A stretch of DNA of 64,000 nt from an uncultured Muribaculaceae bacterium (GCA_910579305.1 CAJTTA010000001.1:30276-94275); one strand, 5' to 3'. Counted from the stretch's first letter, positions 42,343 through 51,529 are shown. Translations and numbers: made by a program. Notes: generated from the letters alone by a model not told the origin.

Positions 42343-43446
42343 TCAGAATTTGCGTATGCCCATGATTTCGCGCACCTCGCGGAGAGTGGCTGCGGCCGTC
42401 TCCCGGGCCTGTTCGGCACCGCGGCGCACTACTTTCGAGAGATACTCATCGTTGTCGCGTATGTCGAGAATGCGCTGGCGTATAGGGAGTGTGATCTTCA
42501 GTATGTCTTCCGCGAGCTGCTTCTTGAGGTCGCCGTAGCGTATGGAGCAGTCGGCATAAGCGTCGCGGAAGTGCTTGAGCGTGTCGGGGGTGCTTACCAA
42601 TTCCATGAGGGTGAAGAGATTGCGTATGGGCTCGGTAGGCTCTGAATTAGGTTCCTGCGGCCCCTGGTCGGTCACGGCACGCATCACCTTCTTGCGCAGA
42701 GTCTTCTCATCATCTATGAGATAGATGCAGTTGCCCTCACTCTTGCCCATTTTGCCGGAGCCGTCGAGACCCGGCACTTTCACTGCATTGCCACCGAAAT
42801 TGAAGTTGACTGGATCATGGAAATAATCGGTCTTATAGAAAGAATTGAATCTGCGACCGAAGCGGCGTGTAAGCTCAAGATGCTGTTCCTGATCCTTTCC
42901 CACAGGCACGAAGTCGGCATGATGTATGAGGATGTCTACGGCCATGAGGGTGGGATAAGTGAGCAGGCCAGCGTTTACGCTCTTGTTGCTCTGATTGCCT
43001 ATAATTTCTTTCTCTATTTCTTCATCATCCGAGGACTCGGAAGGCTTGGCTATGCCGAGGGCCTTGCGAGCCTTATCCTTGAAAGAAGCGGTGCGCATGA
43101 GCTCGCCTATGCCGGCATGCATGTTGAGCAGCAGATACATTTCCGATATTTCCGGCACGTCGCTCTGCACGTAAATTATATTTTTTTCAGGATCGAGCCC
43201 GGCGGCAAGGTATTCGGCGAGAATATTTTTTACATTTTCATGCAGCGATCCGGGATCGGGGTGAGTGGTGAGAGCGTGCAGATCGGCAATGAAGAAGCGG
43301 CAGTCGTAGTCATCCTGCATGCGCACGAATTTATTAAGCGCGCCGAAGTAATTGCCAAGATGGAGGTTGCCTGTGGCGCGTATGCCGGAGAGTACTATCT
43401 TCTTCTTTGCTGTGGAGTTGCCTATATCGGAATTGTTAATGGCCAT
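42343..43446 (-). CDS. trpS: Tryptophan-tRNA ligase
   Basis: Class I aminoacyl-tRNA synthetase charging tRNA-Trp. 367 residues with the HIGH-type motif GNLHLGNY (26-33) and the KMSKS-type KMGKS (232-236), plus AVDILIHHADFVPVGKDQEQH between them. An acidic insert (PSESSDDEEIEKEI, about 144-157) follows the connecting region, as in many Bacteroidota TrpS. A canonical promoter lies at 43513-43543. znuA-like, znuC-like and the SpmA-SpmB fusion follow closely and may share its transcript. Confidence 0.95.
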   Translation of the reverse strand: MAINNSDIGNSTAKKKIVLSGIRATGNLHLGNYFGALNKFVRMQDDYDCRFFIADLHALTTHPDPGSLHENVKNILAEYLAAGLDPEKNIIYVQSDVPEISEMYLLLNMHAGIGELMRTASFKDKARKALGIAKPSESSDDEEIEKEIIGNQSNKSVNAGLLTYPTLMAVDILIHHADFVPVGKDQEQHLELTRRFGRRFNSFYKTDYFHDPVNFNFGGNAVKVPGLDGSGKMGKSEGNCIYLIDDEKTLRKKVMRAVTDQGPQEPNSEPTEPIRNLFTLMELVSTPDTLKHFRDAYADCSIRYGDLKKQLAEDILKITLPIRQRILDIRDNDEYLSKVVRRGAEQARETAAATLREVREIMGIRKF

Positions 43447-43512
43447 GTCTATTTATTATTAATGTTTGGGTTAAGAAGCAGTTTTGTTTATAGCTTCAGC
43501 TCTTCTTAACGG

Positions 43513-43543
43513 CAAAGTTACGAAAAACTAATGAACTCTCAAA
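43513..43543 (-). promoter_or_regulatory. Canonical promoter of trpS
   Basis: Minus-strand TAACTTTG (43513-43520) with TTTG at 43540-43543 and a 19-nt spacer; leader about 60 nt. Confidence 0.75.
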
Positions 43544-43627
43544 GTCTGGAAACTCCAAGTAGGTGAATTTTAGATACGCCGTCTATAAATTTTGTAAATA
43601 GGAAGGCGGTGGAATTAAAAAAAATAG

Positions 43628-43635
43628 TACTTTTG
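43628..43635 (+). promoter_or_regulatory. -7 box for the glycosyltransferase
   Basis: TACTTTTG, exact consensus, 30 nt before ATG 43666. It makes an upstream GTG start at 43609 unlikely. Confidence 0.55.
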
Positions 43636-43665
43636 TGCTTTGGTGTACCTTATATTCCATATGGC

Positions 43666-44628
43666 ATGAATGATTTTTGTAATAAAAAATATGAAGAACT
43701 GACTTCTCCTTGGCTCACTTTCTTTACTCCGGCTTATAACAGAGCCGACACTCTGCCCCGTTGCTATGAGAGTCTCAAGCAAATCAGGCATCCTGTGGAT
43801 GCCGATGGAAGAGAAGTGCAGTTTGACTGGGTAATAGTGGATGACGGCAGCGAGGATGATACGCGCGCCGTAGTGCGGAGGATGATGGAAGAGAATATCA
43901 TTCCCATACGCTATTATTATCAGCCTAATCAGGGTAAGCATATGGCAGATAATATGGGTGTGAAACTGGCCAGGACGACTATGCTGGCGCATCTGGATAG
44001 CGATGATGCTTATCTGCCGGAGACGATGCAGGTGTTTTGGGATGAATGGCATGCGATACCCGCAGACAGGCGTCATGAGTTCCGAGGAGTCACGGTGCGC
44101 TGTCTGGATCCTGACACAGGGCGGCTTGAAGGTACCCGATGCCCGCGTCAGCCATATTATGTGCGCACGCAGGATCTGCGTCTCAGAGATAGGGTGAAGG
44201 GGGAGATGCGTGGATTCAACAGGGTGGATGTGCTCAGGGAGTATCCTTATCCTGTGTTGGAGGTGAAGACAAGCTTTTATCCCGAGAGTGTATTATGGTA
44301 CACTATAGGGGAGAAGTATCTTGAATCGGTGGTGGATGTGCCGGTATATAAATATTTTCATGACACATCCAATGCCATCACCGGCAAGAATGTGAGGCGT
44401 TCCGCCGCCAATTATCATTTATGGAAATATGAGGTCAATCGATTGTTCCTTAAATATGTGAGGCATTCGCCCAAGGAGATGTTCAAGGCTATAGTGGGGA
44501 TGAGCATGGATGGCTTTGTCACGAATCGCAGCATGTCTACGGTCTTGGGTGATGTCGAGCCGGCATTGTGCAAGGTGCTTGTGGCTGTTTTTATGCCGGT
44601 AGGCTGGCTGCTGTCCAGGCGCGGGTGA
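43666..44628 (+). CDS. Family 2 glycosyltransferase
   Basis: 320 residues, GT-A fold. N-terminal FFTPAYNRADTLPRCYESL, the nucleotide-sugar Asp in WVIVDDGSEDDT, and the metal-binding DxD in LAHLDSDDAYLPE are all present. There is a hydrophobic C terminus (VLVAVFMPVGWLL) that may touch the membrane. Acceptor and donor are unknown; surface-glycan or protein-glycosylation roles are possible. Isolated between terminator and promoter, not in a glycan cluster. Confidence 0.88.
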   Translation: MNDFCNKKYEELTSPWLTFFTPAYNRADTLPRCYESLKQIRHPVDADGREVQFDWVIVDDGSEDDTRAVVRRMMEENIIPIRYYYQPNQGKHMADNMGVKLARTTMLAHLDSDDAYLPETMQVFWDEWHAIPADRRHEFRGVTVRCLDPDTGRLEGTRCPRQPYYVRTQDLRLRDRVKGEMRGFNRVDVLREYPYPVLEVKTSFYPESVLWYTIGEKYLESVVDVPVYKYFHDTSNAITGKNVRRSAANYHLWKYEVNRLFLKYVRHSPKEMFKAIVGMSMDGFVTNRSMSTVLGDVEPALCKVLVAVFMPVGWLLSRRG

Positions 44629-44655
44629 CCGCAGGCACACAAGGGGAGAAGAAAT

Positions 44656-44704
44656 GAGTATCCCGGCATCATTCGGGTGAGGAGTGATGCCGGGATACTC
44701 GTTT
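44656..44704. terminator. Bidirectional intrinsic terminator
   Basis: A perfect 16-bp stem (44656-44671 with 44685-44700), 13-nt loop, followed by GTTTTC on the plus strand. It separates the convergent glycosyltransferase and YidE-type transporter genes. Confidence 0.83.
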
Positions 44705-44723
44705 TCAGGTTTATGAACAGATG

Positions 44724-46445
44724 TCAGGCACAGAAGAACAATATCAGCATCTGTGCCACGATGACTCGCATGAACATCGTGAGGGGATAGACAGTGGAGT
44801 AGGCTACAGCCGGGGCGTCATTGCCTGCGATCTTGTTGGCGTAGGCAAGCGCCGGAGGATCGGTGTAGTTGCCGGAGATCATACCCATTATGCTCAGGTA
44901 ATTCAGCTTGTATTTGCCACGGGCTATGAGTCCCACGACAAGCAGAGGTATCGTTGTGATGATGAATCCGTAGAGCACCCACATTCCGCCTGTGGGGGTG
45001 AATACGGTCTCGGCAAAGTTTGCTCCGGCCGAGATGCCTACCGAGGCGAGGAACAGGCATATGCCTATTTCGCGCAGCAGGAGGTTGGCGGCCGATGAGG
45101 TGTAGGTCACCAGGTGGTATTTTGGCCCCCAGTTGCTGAGCAGGATGGCCACGACAAGCGGGCCTCCGGCGAGACCGAGCTTCATGGGCACGCTGAGGCC
45201 GGGGAATTTCAAGGGGATGGATCCTACGATAATGCCGAGGAATATGCCGATGAACATAGTGATGAGGTTGGGCTCATTCAGTCGCTTCACAGAGTTGCCG
45301 AGGCGTTCGGCAAGACGGTTGATGTCCTCCTCTTTGCCTACTGCGGTGAGGCGGTCGCCCATGCGCAGACGCAGGTTGGGAGTGGCAAGCAGGTCTACAC
45401 CGGCGCGGCTCACTCTGGTGACATTGAGCTTGAAGCCCATGCGCAGACGCATCTCGCCGAGCTTCTTGCCGTTGTATTCGCTCTTAGTGACCACTATGCG
45501 TCGTGACACTACGTGGAATGTGGCCGAGTCTCCATCGCGATCCCATTCCTTGTCTATGATAGGGCCGAGGAATCGTGTGAACACTTCTTCATCTTGCTGT
45601 GAACACACGAGCAGTACTTCATCTTCAAGGCCGAGTATGGTCTCCGATGTGGGTATGACCACTTCGCCATCGGGCTTCATCACGCGAGAGATGATGAAGT
45701 TGACGGAGATGAGCTGGTGCAGCTTCTTTATGGAAAGGCCGGAGATGAGCTCATTTGTCACTTTGAAAGTGAGCACGTGGGGGGCGAGCTGGCTCTTTGC
45801 ATTGTCATCCTCGATGTGCTTAATTTCTTCGGCGACGTTGATTTTATATACGTTCTTGATAATGAGCATCACCACGATTATGCCTATCACTCCGAGGGGA
45901 TAGGCTGCGGCATAGCCCATTGACATTTGCTGGGATATGGAGTAGGCCGCGCTTTGGTCTCCGGAGCCGGCTATCTGAAGCAGTGTCTGCTGGGCCGCGC
46001 CGAGGCCTGGGGTATTGGTCACCGCGCCGCTCATTACGCCCACCAGTTCGGGCAGAGAGCTGAAGCCCTCGCTGCCTCCCTGGATAAAGTATATGCCGAG
46101 CATGATCGCTACATTGAGGCCTATGCCCAGCAGGGCCAGGCCATTCATCTTCATGCCCCCCTCCTTGAAGGAGGAGAAGAAGCCCGGGCCTACCTGCATG
46201 CCTATGGAGAAGATGAAGAGTATCAGGCCGAATTCCCGCAGGAAGTGCAGGGTATCGGTCTGGGCCGTGTAGCCGAGGTGTCCCATTACAATGCCCACAA
46301 AGAGCACGAATGTCACGCCGAGGGAAATGCCGAAGAAGCGTATCTTGCCAAGATAGATGCCGGCGAAGATTACGAAAGAATAGAGCAGGATAGTACTGGC
46401 CAGCGATTCCCGGCCAGGTGATAATAGGTCAATAATCCAATCCAT
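44724..46445 (-). CDS. YidE/AspT-type membrane transporter with two RCK_C domains
   Basis: 573-residue inner-membrane protein: two blocks of about five membrane helices (about 15-205 and 395-573) flanking two cytoplasmic TrkA-C/RCK_C regulatory domains (about 215-380). FSIGMQVGPGFF and the matching ASVGISAGANF are the conserved internal-repeat motifs of the aspartate:alanine exchanger family. The gene lies 6 nt after diaminopimelate dehydrogenase, so they are likely one operon. An amino-acid or related anion substrate is suggested by family and context but is not determined. Confidence 0.88.
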   Translation of the reverse strand: MDWIIDLLSPGRESLASTILLYSFVIFAGIYLGKIRFFGISLGVTFVLFVGIVMGHLGYTAQTDTLHFLREFGLILFIFSIGMQVGPGFFSSFKEGGMKMNGLALLGIGLNVAIMLGIYFIQGGSEGFSSLPELVGVMSGAVTNTPGLGAAQQTLLQIAGSGDQSAAYSISQQMSMGYAAAYPLGVIGIIVVMLIIKNVYKINVAEEIKHIEDDNAKSQLAPHVLTFKVTNELISGLSIKKLHQLISVNFIISRVMKPDGEVVIPTSETILGLEDEVLLVCSQQDEEVFTRFLGPIIDKEWDRDGDSATFHVVSRRIVVTKSEYNGKKLGEMRLRMGFKLNVTRVSRAGVDLLATPNLRLRMGDRLTAVGKEEDINRLAERLGNSVKRLNEPNLITMFIGIFLGIIVGSIPLKFPGLSVPMKLGLAGGPLVVAILLSNWGPKYHLVTYTSSAANLLLREIGICLFLASVGISAGANFAETVFTPTGGMWVLYGFIITTIPLLVVGLIARGKYKLNYLSIMGMISGNYTDPPALAYANKIAGNDAPAVAYSTVYPLTMFMRVIVAQMLILFFCA

Positions 46446-46451
46446 TTCAGG

Positions 46452-47351
46452 TCATACTAAGTGAGCCACAGCCTCATCGCGGGAGCATGCGAGGAGATCT
46501 ACTACGGGTATCTCTATCATGGTGTAGCAGCCGGGTTGCTGGCGCATGGATGCGCGGGCGCATGCCACGAGCACTTGTGCGGTGAGGGCCGGGTTGTTGA
46601 TTTTCATGTCAAAGGCGAAGAGCTGATTGTGAGTCTTGCCGCTCACTCCCTTGCGAGTCATGTTCACTCCGTGGCCTACGTCGTTGAGCGCATCAACCGA
46701 GGGGACTTCTATCACGTGGGTCTCATCGGAGGCGAAGTAGGGGTCGGCCTTTATGGCGGCGGCCACGCTCTTGAGCTCATATCCGGGAAGAAGTTCCACG
46801 TATACCATGCGGCGGTGTATGCCGGTGCCGAGAGGTATTGTCATGCTCAGGGCATCTTTTACGCCCTCGATGGCCTTTACAGCTACGGTGTGGCCCATTG
46901 ATCGTCCGGGGCCGAAATTGGTATAAGTGATGCCCTCTGGTGCGATTGCTTCCATGAGGGTGCGCACTACGGAGTCGGATCCGGGATCCCATCCGGCGCT
47001 TATCACGCTTACTTTGCCTGCTTTGCGCGCGGCATCGGAGAGGGTGTGGCGCAGAGCGGGTATCTCGGTGTGGATGTCGAAGCTGTCTACGGTGTTTATG
47101 CCCATTTCAAGAGCCTTCAGGGCATGCTCTTCCACCTTGCGTGTGGGGGTGGCCAGTATTGCCACATCTACGTTCTCAAGCTCCGAGAGATCGCTCACTA
47201 CAGGATAAGCGGCCAGTTCCGAGGGGAGGTCGGCTGCACCATTGCGGCGCACAATTCCGGCTATCTCGAAGTCAGCCGATGCCTGCAGGGCTTCCACTGT
47301 GTAGCGGCCGATGTTGCCGTAGCCCACTACTGCTGCTCTAATCTTTTTCAT
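46452..47351 (-). CDS. ddh: meso-Diaminopimelate D-dehydrogenase
   Basis: NADPH-dependent one-step synthesis of meso-diaminopimelate from tetrahydrodipicolinate, for lysine and peptidoglycan. 299 residues: Rossmann VVGYGNIGRYT at the N terminus, CDS-type DSFDIHTEIPALRH, SAGWDPGSDSVVR, and NFGPGRSMGHTVAVK in the substrate domain. ATG 47351 is chosen because the nucleotide-binding loop then starts normally; the longer frame to 47438 runs into the rpmE2 terminator. No exact -7 box was seen upstream, so it may depend on partial read-through from rpmE2. Confidence 0.92.
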   Translation of the reverse strand: MKKIRAAVVGYGNIGRYTVEALQASADFEIAGIVRRNGAADLPSELAAYPVVSDLSELENVDVAILATPTRKVEEHALKALEMGINTVDSFDIHTEIPALRHTLSDAARKAGKVSVISAGWDPGSDSVVRTLMEAIAPEGITYTNFGPGRSMGHTVAVKAIEGVKDALSMTIPLGTGIHRRMVYVELLPGYELKSVAAAIKADPYFASDETHVIEVPSVDALNDVGHGVNMTRKGVSGKTHNQLFAFDMKINNPALTAQVLVACARASMRQQPGCYTMIEIPVVDLLACSRDEAVAHLV

Positions 47352-47435
47352 ACACTCTTTATTCTTGTGATTCATCATTCCTTTTTTGAGGGAGGAGCCG
47401 GCAGTGATGTCTGCCTGGGGGCCGTTTAAAAAAAA

Positions 47436-47471
47436 CAAAAAGCAGGGACATTTGTGTGTCCCAACTTTTTG
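47436..47471 (-). terminator. Intrinsic terminator after rpmE2
   Basis: Stem GGGACA/TGTCCC extended by CAAAAAG/CTTTTTG with small internal mismatches, followed on the minus strand by a run of eight T. Confidence 0.78.
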
Positions 47472-47492
47472 TAATGTCGATAAGCGAGAGGC

Positions 47493-47747
47493 TTACTTCT
47501 TCATGCGGTTGCCATAGCGGTTGCGGAACTTATCCACGCGACCGGCAGTATCCACGAGTTTCTGCTTGCCGGTGAAGAAGGGGTGGGAGCTGCTGGTGAT
47601 TTCAAGCTTTACCAGGGGATACTCCTTGCCGTCGATTTCGATTGTCTCCTTGGCTGCCACGGTGGAGCGGGTGATGAAGATTTCATCGTTACTCATATCC
47701 TTGAAGGCTACTTCGCGGTAGTTGGAGGGATGGAGGTCTTTCTTCAT
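47493..47747 (-). CDS. rpmE2: 50S ribosomal protein L31 type B
   Basis: 84-residue ribosomal protein (MKKDLHPSNYREVAFKD ... HPFFTGKQKLVDTAGRVDKF). It has no cysteine, so it is the zinc-free type B form, not the zinc-binding type A. A strong promoter at 47815-47846 is followed by a leader hairpin. Confidence 0.96.
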   Translation of the reverse strand: MKKDLHPSNYREVAFKDMSNDEIFITRSTVAAKETIEIDGKEYPLVKLEITSSSHPFFTGKQKLVDTAGRVDKFRNRYGNRMKK

Positions 47748-47785
47748 TGTTGTAATTCTATTTAACGTTAAATTGCTTTACTTGT

Positions 47786-47802
47786 GGAGGGAGCGACCCT
47801 CC
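47786..47802 (-). other. rpmE2 5' leader hairpin
   Basis: A perfect 6-bp G/C-rich stem (GGAGGG/CCCTCC) with a 5-nt loop, within about 10 nt of the predicted transcription start. Possible control site or 5' stabiliser. Confidence 0.45.
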
Positions 47803-47814
47803 GTAATGGCGGTG

Positions 47815-47846
47815 CAAAATTACAACTTTTTGCTCATTTGGCCAAA
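47815..47846 (-). promoter_or_regulatory. Canonical promoter of rpmE2
   Basis: Minus-strand TAATTTTG (47815-47822) with TTTG at 47843-47846 and a 20-nt spacer. Confidence 0.75.
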
Positions 47847-47864
47847 TGTTTTCTAAATTATGAC

Positions 47865-47872
47865 TAATTTTG
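47865..47872 (+). promoter_or_regulatory. -7 box for the putative porin
   Basis: TAATTTTG, 13 nt before ATG 47886, so a very short leader. A TTTG at 47837-47840 is 24 nt upstream, a little long. Confidence 0.55.
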
Positions 47873-47885
47873 CATCTGCTAAGTT

Positions 47886-49883
47886 ATGCGACATTGTTTA
47901 TTATATCTTCTCTTACTGGCTTATGCCGCTGTCGCGGCCGCTCAGGAGCCTGTGAATCCGCTGCCAGCCGACACTCTGAAGCAGGAGCGCAAAGGGTCGG
48001 CCTGGACGCTTATATCGCCTCTGGGGCTGCACCGCAAAGCCGATTTCGATACAGTTGCCTATAATTATCAGCGTCAGGCCGTGCCATCGCTGGTGAGTGA
48101 GGCTTATGCCACGACCGGCAATCTGGGATGTGCGGGAATGAATGAGATTTTCGTAGAGAGAGAGCCGCGGTCTACATTCTTTTTTGCTGATGCGCTCAGG
48201 GCGTGGCTGCCCCCGGCGCAGAAGTTCTATAATGTGTACATTCCGTTCACTCAGGTTTCTTATAACACAGGTGGCAACAAGCAGAATACGCAGGACAGGT
48301 TGCGAATAAATTTTGCCGGCAATGCCAACAGGCGCGTGGGCATAGGCGCCATGCTCGATTATCTTTATTCCAAGGGGATGTATCAGTGCCAGTCATCCAA
48401 GGATTTTACTTTCGGGTTATCGGGCTATTACCGTGGCGACCGCTATTCCTTGCAGGCATTCTATGACCATTATAACCTGCTGAATAAGGAAAACGGTGGA
48501 ATCACCGATGCGCGCTATATCACTGACCCGGCGCAGCTTCAGGGAGGTGTGAGCAAGATCGAGGCTCTGAGCATACCTGTGAATCTCACTGACGCGCACT
48601 CCCGCCTGTCGGGTCAGCATCTGATGGTCAATCAGGCGTATAGTGTGGGATACTGGCGCACGCAGGTGGTGAATGACACGCTCTCACGCGAGGTATATGT
48701 GCCGGTCACCCGTTTTATATGGACTCTCGACTTTGCCTCTTCCAAGCATAAGTTTATCAACGGCAATCGCCGGGAAGCTGATGAATTCTGGCGTGACACA
48801 TATTTTAATTCAGATGCCACACGCGATGTGGCGTATTATTCTGATTTTTCCAACACGCTCGGGGTCAGCATGGTGGAGGGGTTTCGCAGCTGGGCCAAAT
48901 TCGGCCTTTCGGCCTATGCCACTTACTCGCTTCGCCATTATGCGGTGAATACTCTTCTGCCTGACGGAGATCAGGGCGATATTCCCCCTTCCGGGGATGA
49001 GTCGCTCACTCCCTTGCCGGATGGCTTTGTGCCCGCGTCCCGCAAGAATCAGAGCCTGCTTTGGGTGGGGGCGCAGCTCACTAAGCAGCAGGGCTCGCTG
49101 ATTACGTATGAGGCTGACTTCAAGATGGGTATGATAGGCGATGTGGCTGCCGACATTGATCTGTCGGGGCATATGCAGTCTCGTTTCCGTCTGCTGGGTG
49201 ACACTGTGCGGATAGATGCCCGTGCCCATTTCTACAACAGAGCGCAGCCCTGGCTCTTGCAGAATTACTTCAGCAATCACTTCGTGTGGCATAATGATTT
49301 CGGCAAGACCCGCTCGCTGCGTGCGGGAGGCTCTTTGCTGATACCGTGGACCCGCACCACTCTTTCGGCTGACTTTGAGAATATTCAGAATTATGTGTAT
49401 TTCAATTCCGCCGGACTTCCTGTGCAGGAGGGAGGAAGCACACAGGTGTTTTCCGCACGTCTCATGCAGAAGCTGTCTCTGGGGATTCTGCATTGGGATA
49501 ATACCGTGACGTATCAGAAGTCATCCCGCTCCGATGTGTTGCCATTGCCCGAGCTTGCGATATATTCCAATCTTTATCTTAAGTTTACTGCTTTCCGGGT
49601 GCTGCACGCGCAGATAGGGCTTGACTGCGACTGGTACACCCGATATTATGCACCTTCGTATCAGCCTGCCACGATGGCCTTCTGCAATCAGAGGGAAGTG
49701 AAGATAGGTAACTATCCTTTGGTGAATGCCTATGTCACATGCCGGCTGTATAAAGTGCGCTTCTTTGTAATGTGGAGCCATGTCAATCAGAATCTGTTCA
49801 GTCGCGATGCATTTTCAATGCCATTGTATCCGCTCAACCCGAGGCGTCTGCAACTGGGACTGTCGATAGATTTCGCTAATTAA
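47886..49883 (+). CDS. Putative outer-membrane porin (Porin_10-like)
   Basis: 665 residues with a signal peptide (to AVAAAQ, about residue 20). The body is full of alternating amphipathic strands: FYNVYIPFTQVSYNTGG, RLRINFAGNANRRVGIGAML, FTFGLSGYYRGDRYSLQAFY, VRFFVMWSHVNQNLF, with the final strand ending RLQLGLSIDFAN. It fits a large Bacteroidota family of putative porins; the transported solutes are unknown. It is followed 12 nt later by a solute-binding-like gene. Confidence 0.84.
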   Translation: MRHCLLYLLLLAYAAVAAAQEPVNPLPADTLKQERKGSAWTLISPLGLHRKADFDTVAYNYQRQAVPSLVSEAYATTGNLGCAGMNEIFVEREPRSTFFFADALRAWLPPAQKFYNVYIPFTQVSYNTGGNKQNTQDRLRINFAGNANRRVGIGAMLDYLYSKGMYQCQSSKDFTFGLSGYYRGDRYSLQAFYDHYNLLNKENGGITDARYITDPAQLQGGVSKIEALSIPVNLTDAHSRLSGQHLMVNQAYSVGYWRTQVVNDTLSREVYVPVTRFIWTLDFASSKHKFINGNRREADEFWRDTYFNSDATRDVAYYSDFSNTLGVSMVEGFRSWAKFGLSAYATYSLRHYAVNTLLPDGDQGDIPPSGDESLTPLPDGFVPASRKNQSLLWVGAQLTKQQGSLITYEADFKMGMIGDVAADIDLSGHMQSRFRLLGDTVRIDARAHFYNRAQPWLLQNYFSNHFVWHNDFGKTRSLRAGGSLLIPWTRTTLSADFENIQNYVYFNSAGLPVQEGGSTQVFSARLMQKLSLGILHWDNTVTYQKSSRSDVLPLPELAIYSNLYLKFTAFRVLHAQIGLDCDWYTRYYAPSYQPATMAFCNQREVKIGNYPLVNAYVTCRLYKVRFFVMWSHVNQNLFSRDAFSMPLYPLNPRRLQLGLSIDFAN

Positions 49884-49895
49884 AAAACATTGCCT

Positions 49896-50735
49896 ATGTC
49901 CGACCGTTATCCTCGTCCGCGTCACCGCCTGATGCTTCTTTATCTGCTGCTGCTTGCGGCTGTGGCGGGTGCTATGTGTGCGTTGCATATATGCTCTCTT
50001 GAATCCGGACAACCTGACGTGAGGGCCGGCGGGGAGGCTTCGCAAGGTGACACGCTTGATGTGGCATTGGTGTATGGCCCGGCATCCTATTTTATGTATG
50101 CCGACACGCTCGGAGGTTACAATTACGATCTATTGCGGCTCATATCGGTGAGTGAGGGTGTGCCCATGAAGTTTTGGCCGGTGGGCAGTCTCAGGGAGGC
50201 ACTGCGGCAGCTTCGTTCGGGCCGTTATGACATGTTGGCCGCTTTGCCGGTCGATGCCGGCTATAAGGATAAATTCATGTATTCAGAGCCTATATATCTC
50301 GACCGTCAGGTGCTCGTGCAGTTGCGCGATGAGCATGGTGGAGTGCGGGCTACTTCGGCGCTTGATCTTGCCGGCGACACAGTGCATATAGAGCAGGATA
50401 GTCCGATAGCTGCGCGCCTGGCCAATCTTTCGCATGAGATAGGCGACACCATATATGTGGTGGAGCATCCTGATCTCTCGGCAGAGCTGCTGGTGCTCAA
50501 GGTGCAGAGCGGAGGATTGAGATATGCAGTGGTGAATGAGCAGATAGCCGCGCCGCTTGTGGCGAAATTTCCAGAGCTTGACATTTCAAGTCCTATAAGT
50601 TTCACCCAGTTTCAGAGCATAGTTGTAGCTCCGGGCGATTCTGTACTTCTGCACAGGCTCAACGGGTGGCTGGGCAGGCATCTCGCGTCTCCCGGGGTGA
50701 CGGAGTTGCGGAGCCGGTATAATCTCGACAATTAG
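49896..50735 (+). CDS. Solute-binding-domain protein related to MltF, without transglycosylase domain
   Basis: 279 residues, N-terminal membrane segment (LMLLYLLLLAAVAGAMCAL). The rest is a type 3 solute-binding domain that resembles the sensor half of the MltF protein encoded at 16863: matching Y.P.SYF.Y, GY.Y, L.SG and QVLVQ lines. It stops at ...SRYNLDN where MltF goes on into the SLT domain, so it cannot cut glycan. An ATG at 49896 is used; a TTG two codons upstream is possible. It lies directly after the porin gene and probably shares its promoter. It could be a free muropeptide sensor or a binding protein for the porin's solute; neither is shown. Confidence 0.8.
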   Translation: MSDRYPRPRHRLMLLYLLLLAAVAGAMCALHICSLESGQPDVRAGGEASQGDTLDVALVYGPASYFMYADTLGGYNYDLLRLISVSEGVPMKFWPVGSLREALRQLRSGRYDMLAALPVDAGYKDKFMYSEPIYLDRQVLVQLRDEHGGVRATSALDLAGDTVHIEQDSPIAARLANLSHEIGDTIYVVEHPDLSAELLVLKVQSGGLRYAVVNEQIAAPLVAKFPELDISSPISFTQFQSIVVAPGDSVLLHRLNGWLGRHLASPGVTELRSRYNLDN

Positions 50736-50754
50736 CCGCGTGTGAAACAAAGAA

Positions 50755-50780
50755 CCGCCGCATCCTCGCGATGCAGCGGC
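50755..50780 (-). terminator. Possible terminator of the rubrerythrin gene
   Basis: Imperfect GC-rich hairpin (GCCGC...GCGGC with an internal bulge) followed on the minus strand by GGTTCTTTG. Weak T-tract. Confidence 0.35.
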
Positions 50781-50825
50781 CCTTACCACTAAATCCAGTA
50801 ATATATGAATTTCATCATCTGATGC

Positions 50826-51383
50826 TTATTTGCCCTCGAAGAAGCGCTTCCAGAGGCCGTAGAAGCCCTGACCATGACGGGCCTCATCCTTAGCCATCTC
50901 ATGCACGGTGTCATGAATGGCGTCGAGATTGGCTTTCTTGGCATTGGCTGCGATGCGCATCTTGTCGGCATTGGCGCCGGCTTCAGCCTGCATGCGCTTT
51001 TCGAGGTTGGTGCGGGTATCCCACACCATGTCGCCGAGCAGTTCTGCGAATTTTGCTGCGTGCTCGGCCTCTTCCCATGCATAGCGCTTGAAAGCGTCTG
51101 CTACTTCGGGATATCCCTCGCGGTCGGCCTGACGGCTCATGGCAAGGTACATGCCCACTTCGGTGCATTCGCCCATGAAGTGGTTGTTGAGATCCTTTAT
51201 CATCTCTTCGTCAGCGCCTTCTTTGGCGATGCCGATCTGGTGTTCGGTTACGAACGAGAGAAGAGCTTTCTGATCAAGTTCTTTGAATTTTGAGCGTGGT
51301 GCGCCGCACTGAGGACACTTTTCAGGGGCTTCATCGCCTGTGGCGACATAGCCGCATACGGTGCAAATCCATTCTTTTGCCAT
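50826..51383 (-). CDS. Reverse rubrerythrin (rubredoxin-first rubrerythrin)
   Basis: Oxygen/peroxide defence protein of anaerobes, 185 residues. The rubredoxin iron site comes first (Cys7, Cys10, Cys23, Cys26) and the ferritin-like diiron domain second (EVGMYLAMSRQA and EEAEHAAKFAEL, later DEARHGQGF). Classical rubrerythrins have the opposite order. Expected activity is reduction of H2O2 using rubredoxin-supplied electrons. An imperfect -7-like TTATTTTG lies at 51456-51463 on the minus strand. Confidence 0.92.
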   Translation of the reverse strand: MAKEWICTVCGYVATGDEAPEKCPQCGAPRSKFKELDQKALLSFVTEHQIGIAKEGADEEMIKDLNNHFMGECTEVGMYLAMSRQADREGYPEVADAFKRYAWEEAEHAAKFAELLGDMVWDTRTNLEKRMQAEAGANADKMRIAANAKKANLDAIHDTVHEMAKDEARHGQGFYGLWKRFFEGK

Positions 51384-51475
51384 AATATTGGAATGATTTA
51401 AACTTTAATAATATATGTGACGCAGGGCCGGATGCCCGTGCAATCATCTATATAACAAAATAAGGTCGGTAATTG

Positions 51476-51506
51476 TTGTGCCCGCAATAAAAAATTATTA
51501 CCTTTG
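51476..51506 (+). promoter_or_regulatory. Promoter of the 51530 surface protein
   Basis: TTG (51476-51478), 20-nt spacer, TACCTTTG (51499-51506). Confidence 0.7.
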
Positions 51507-51529
51507 TCTCCCTAAAACGTGCTTTGATT

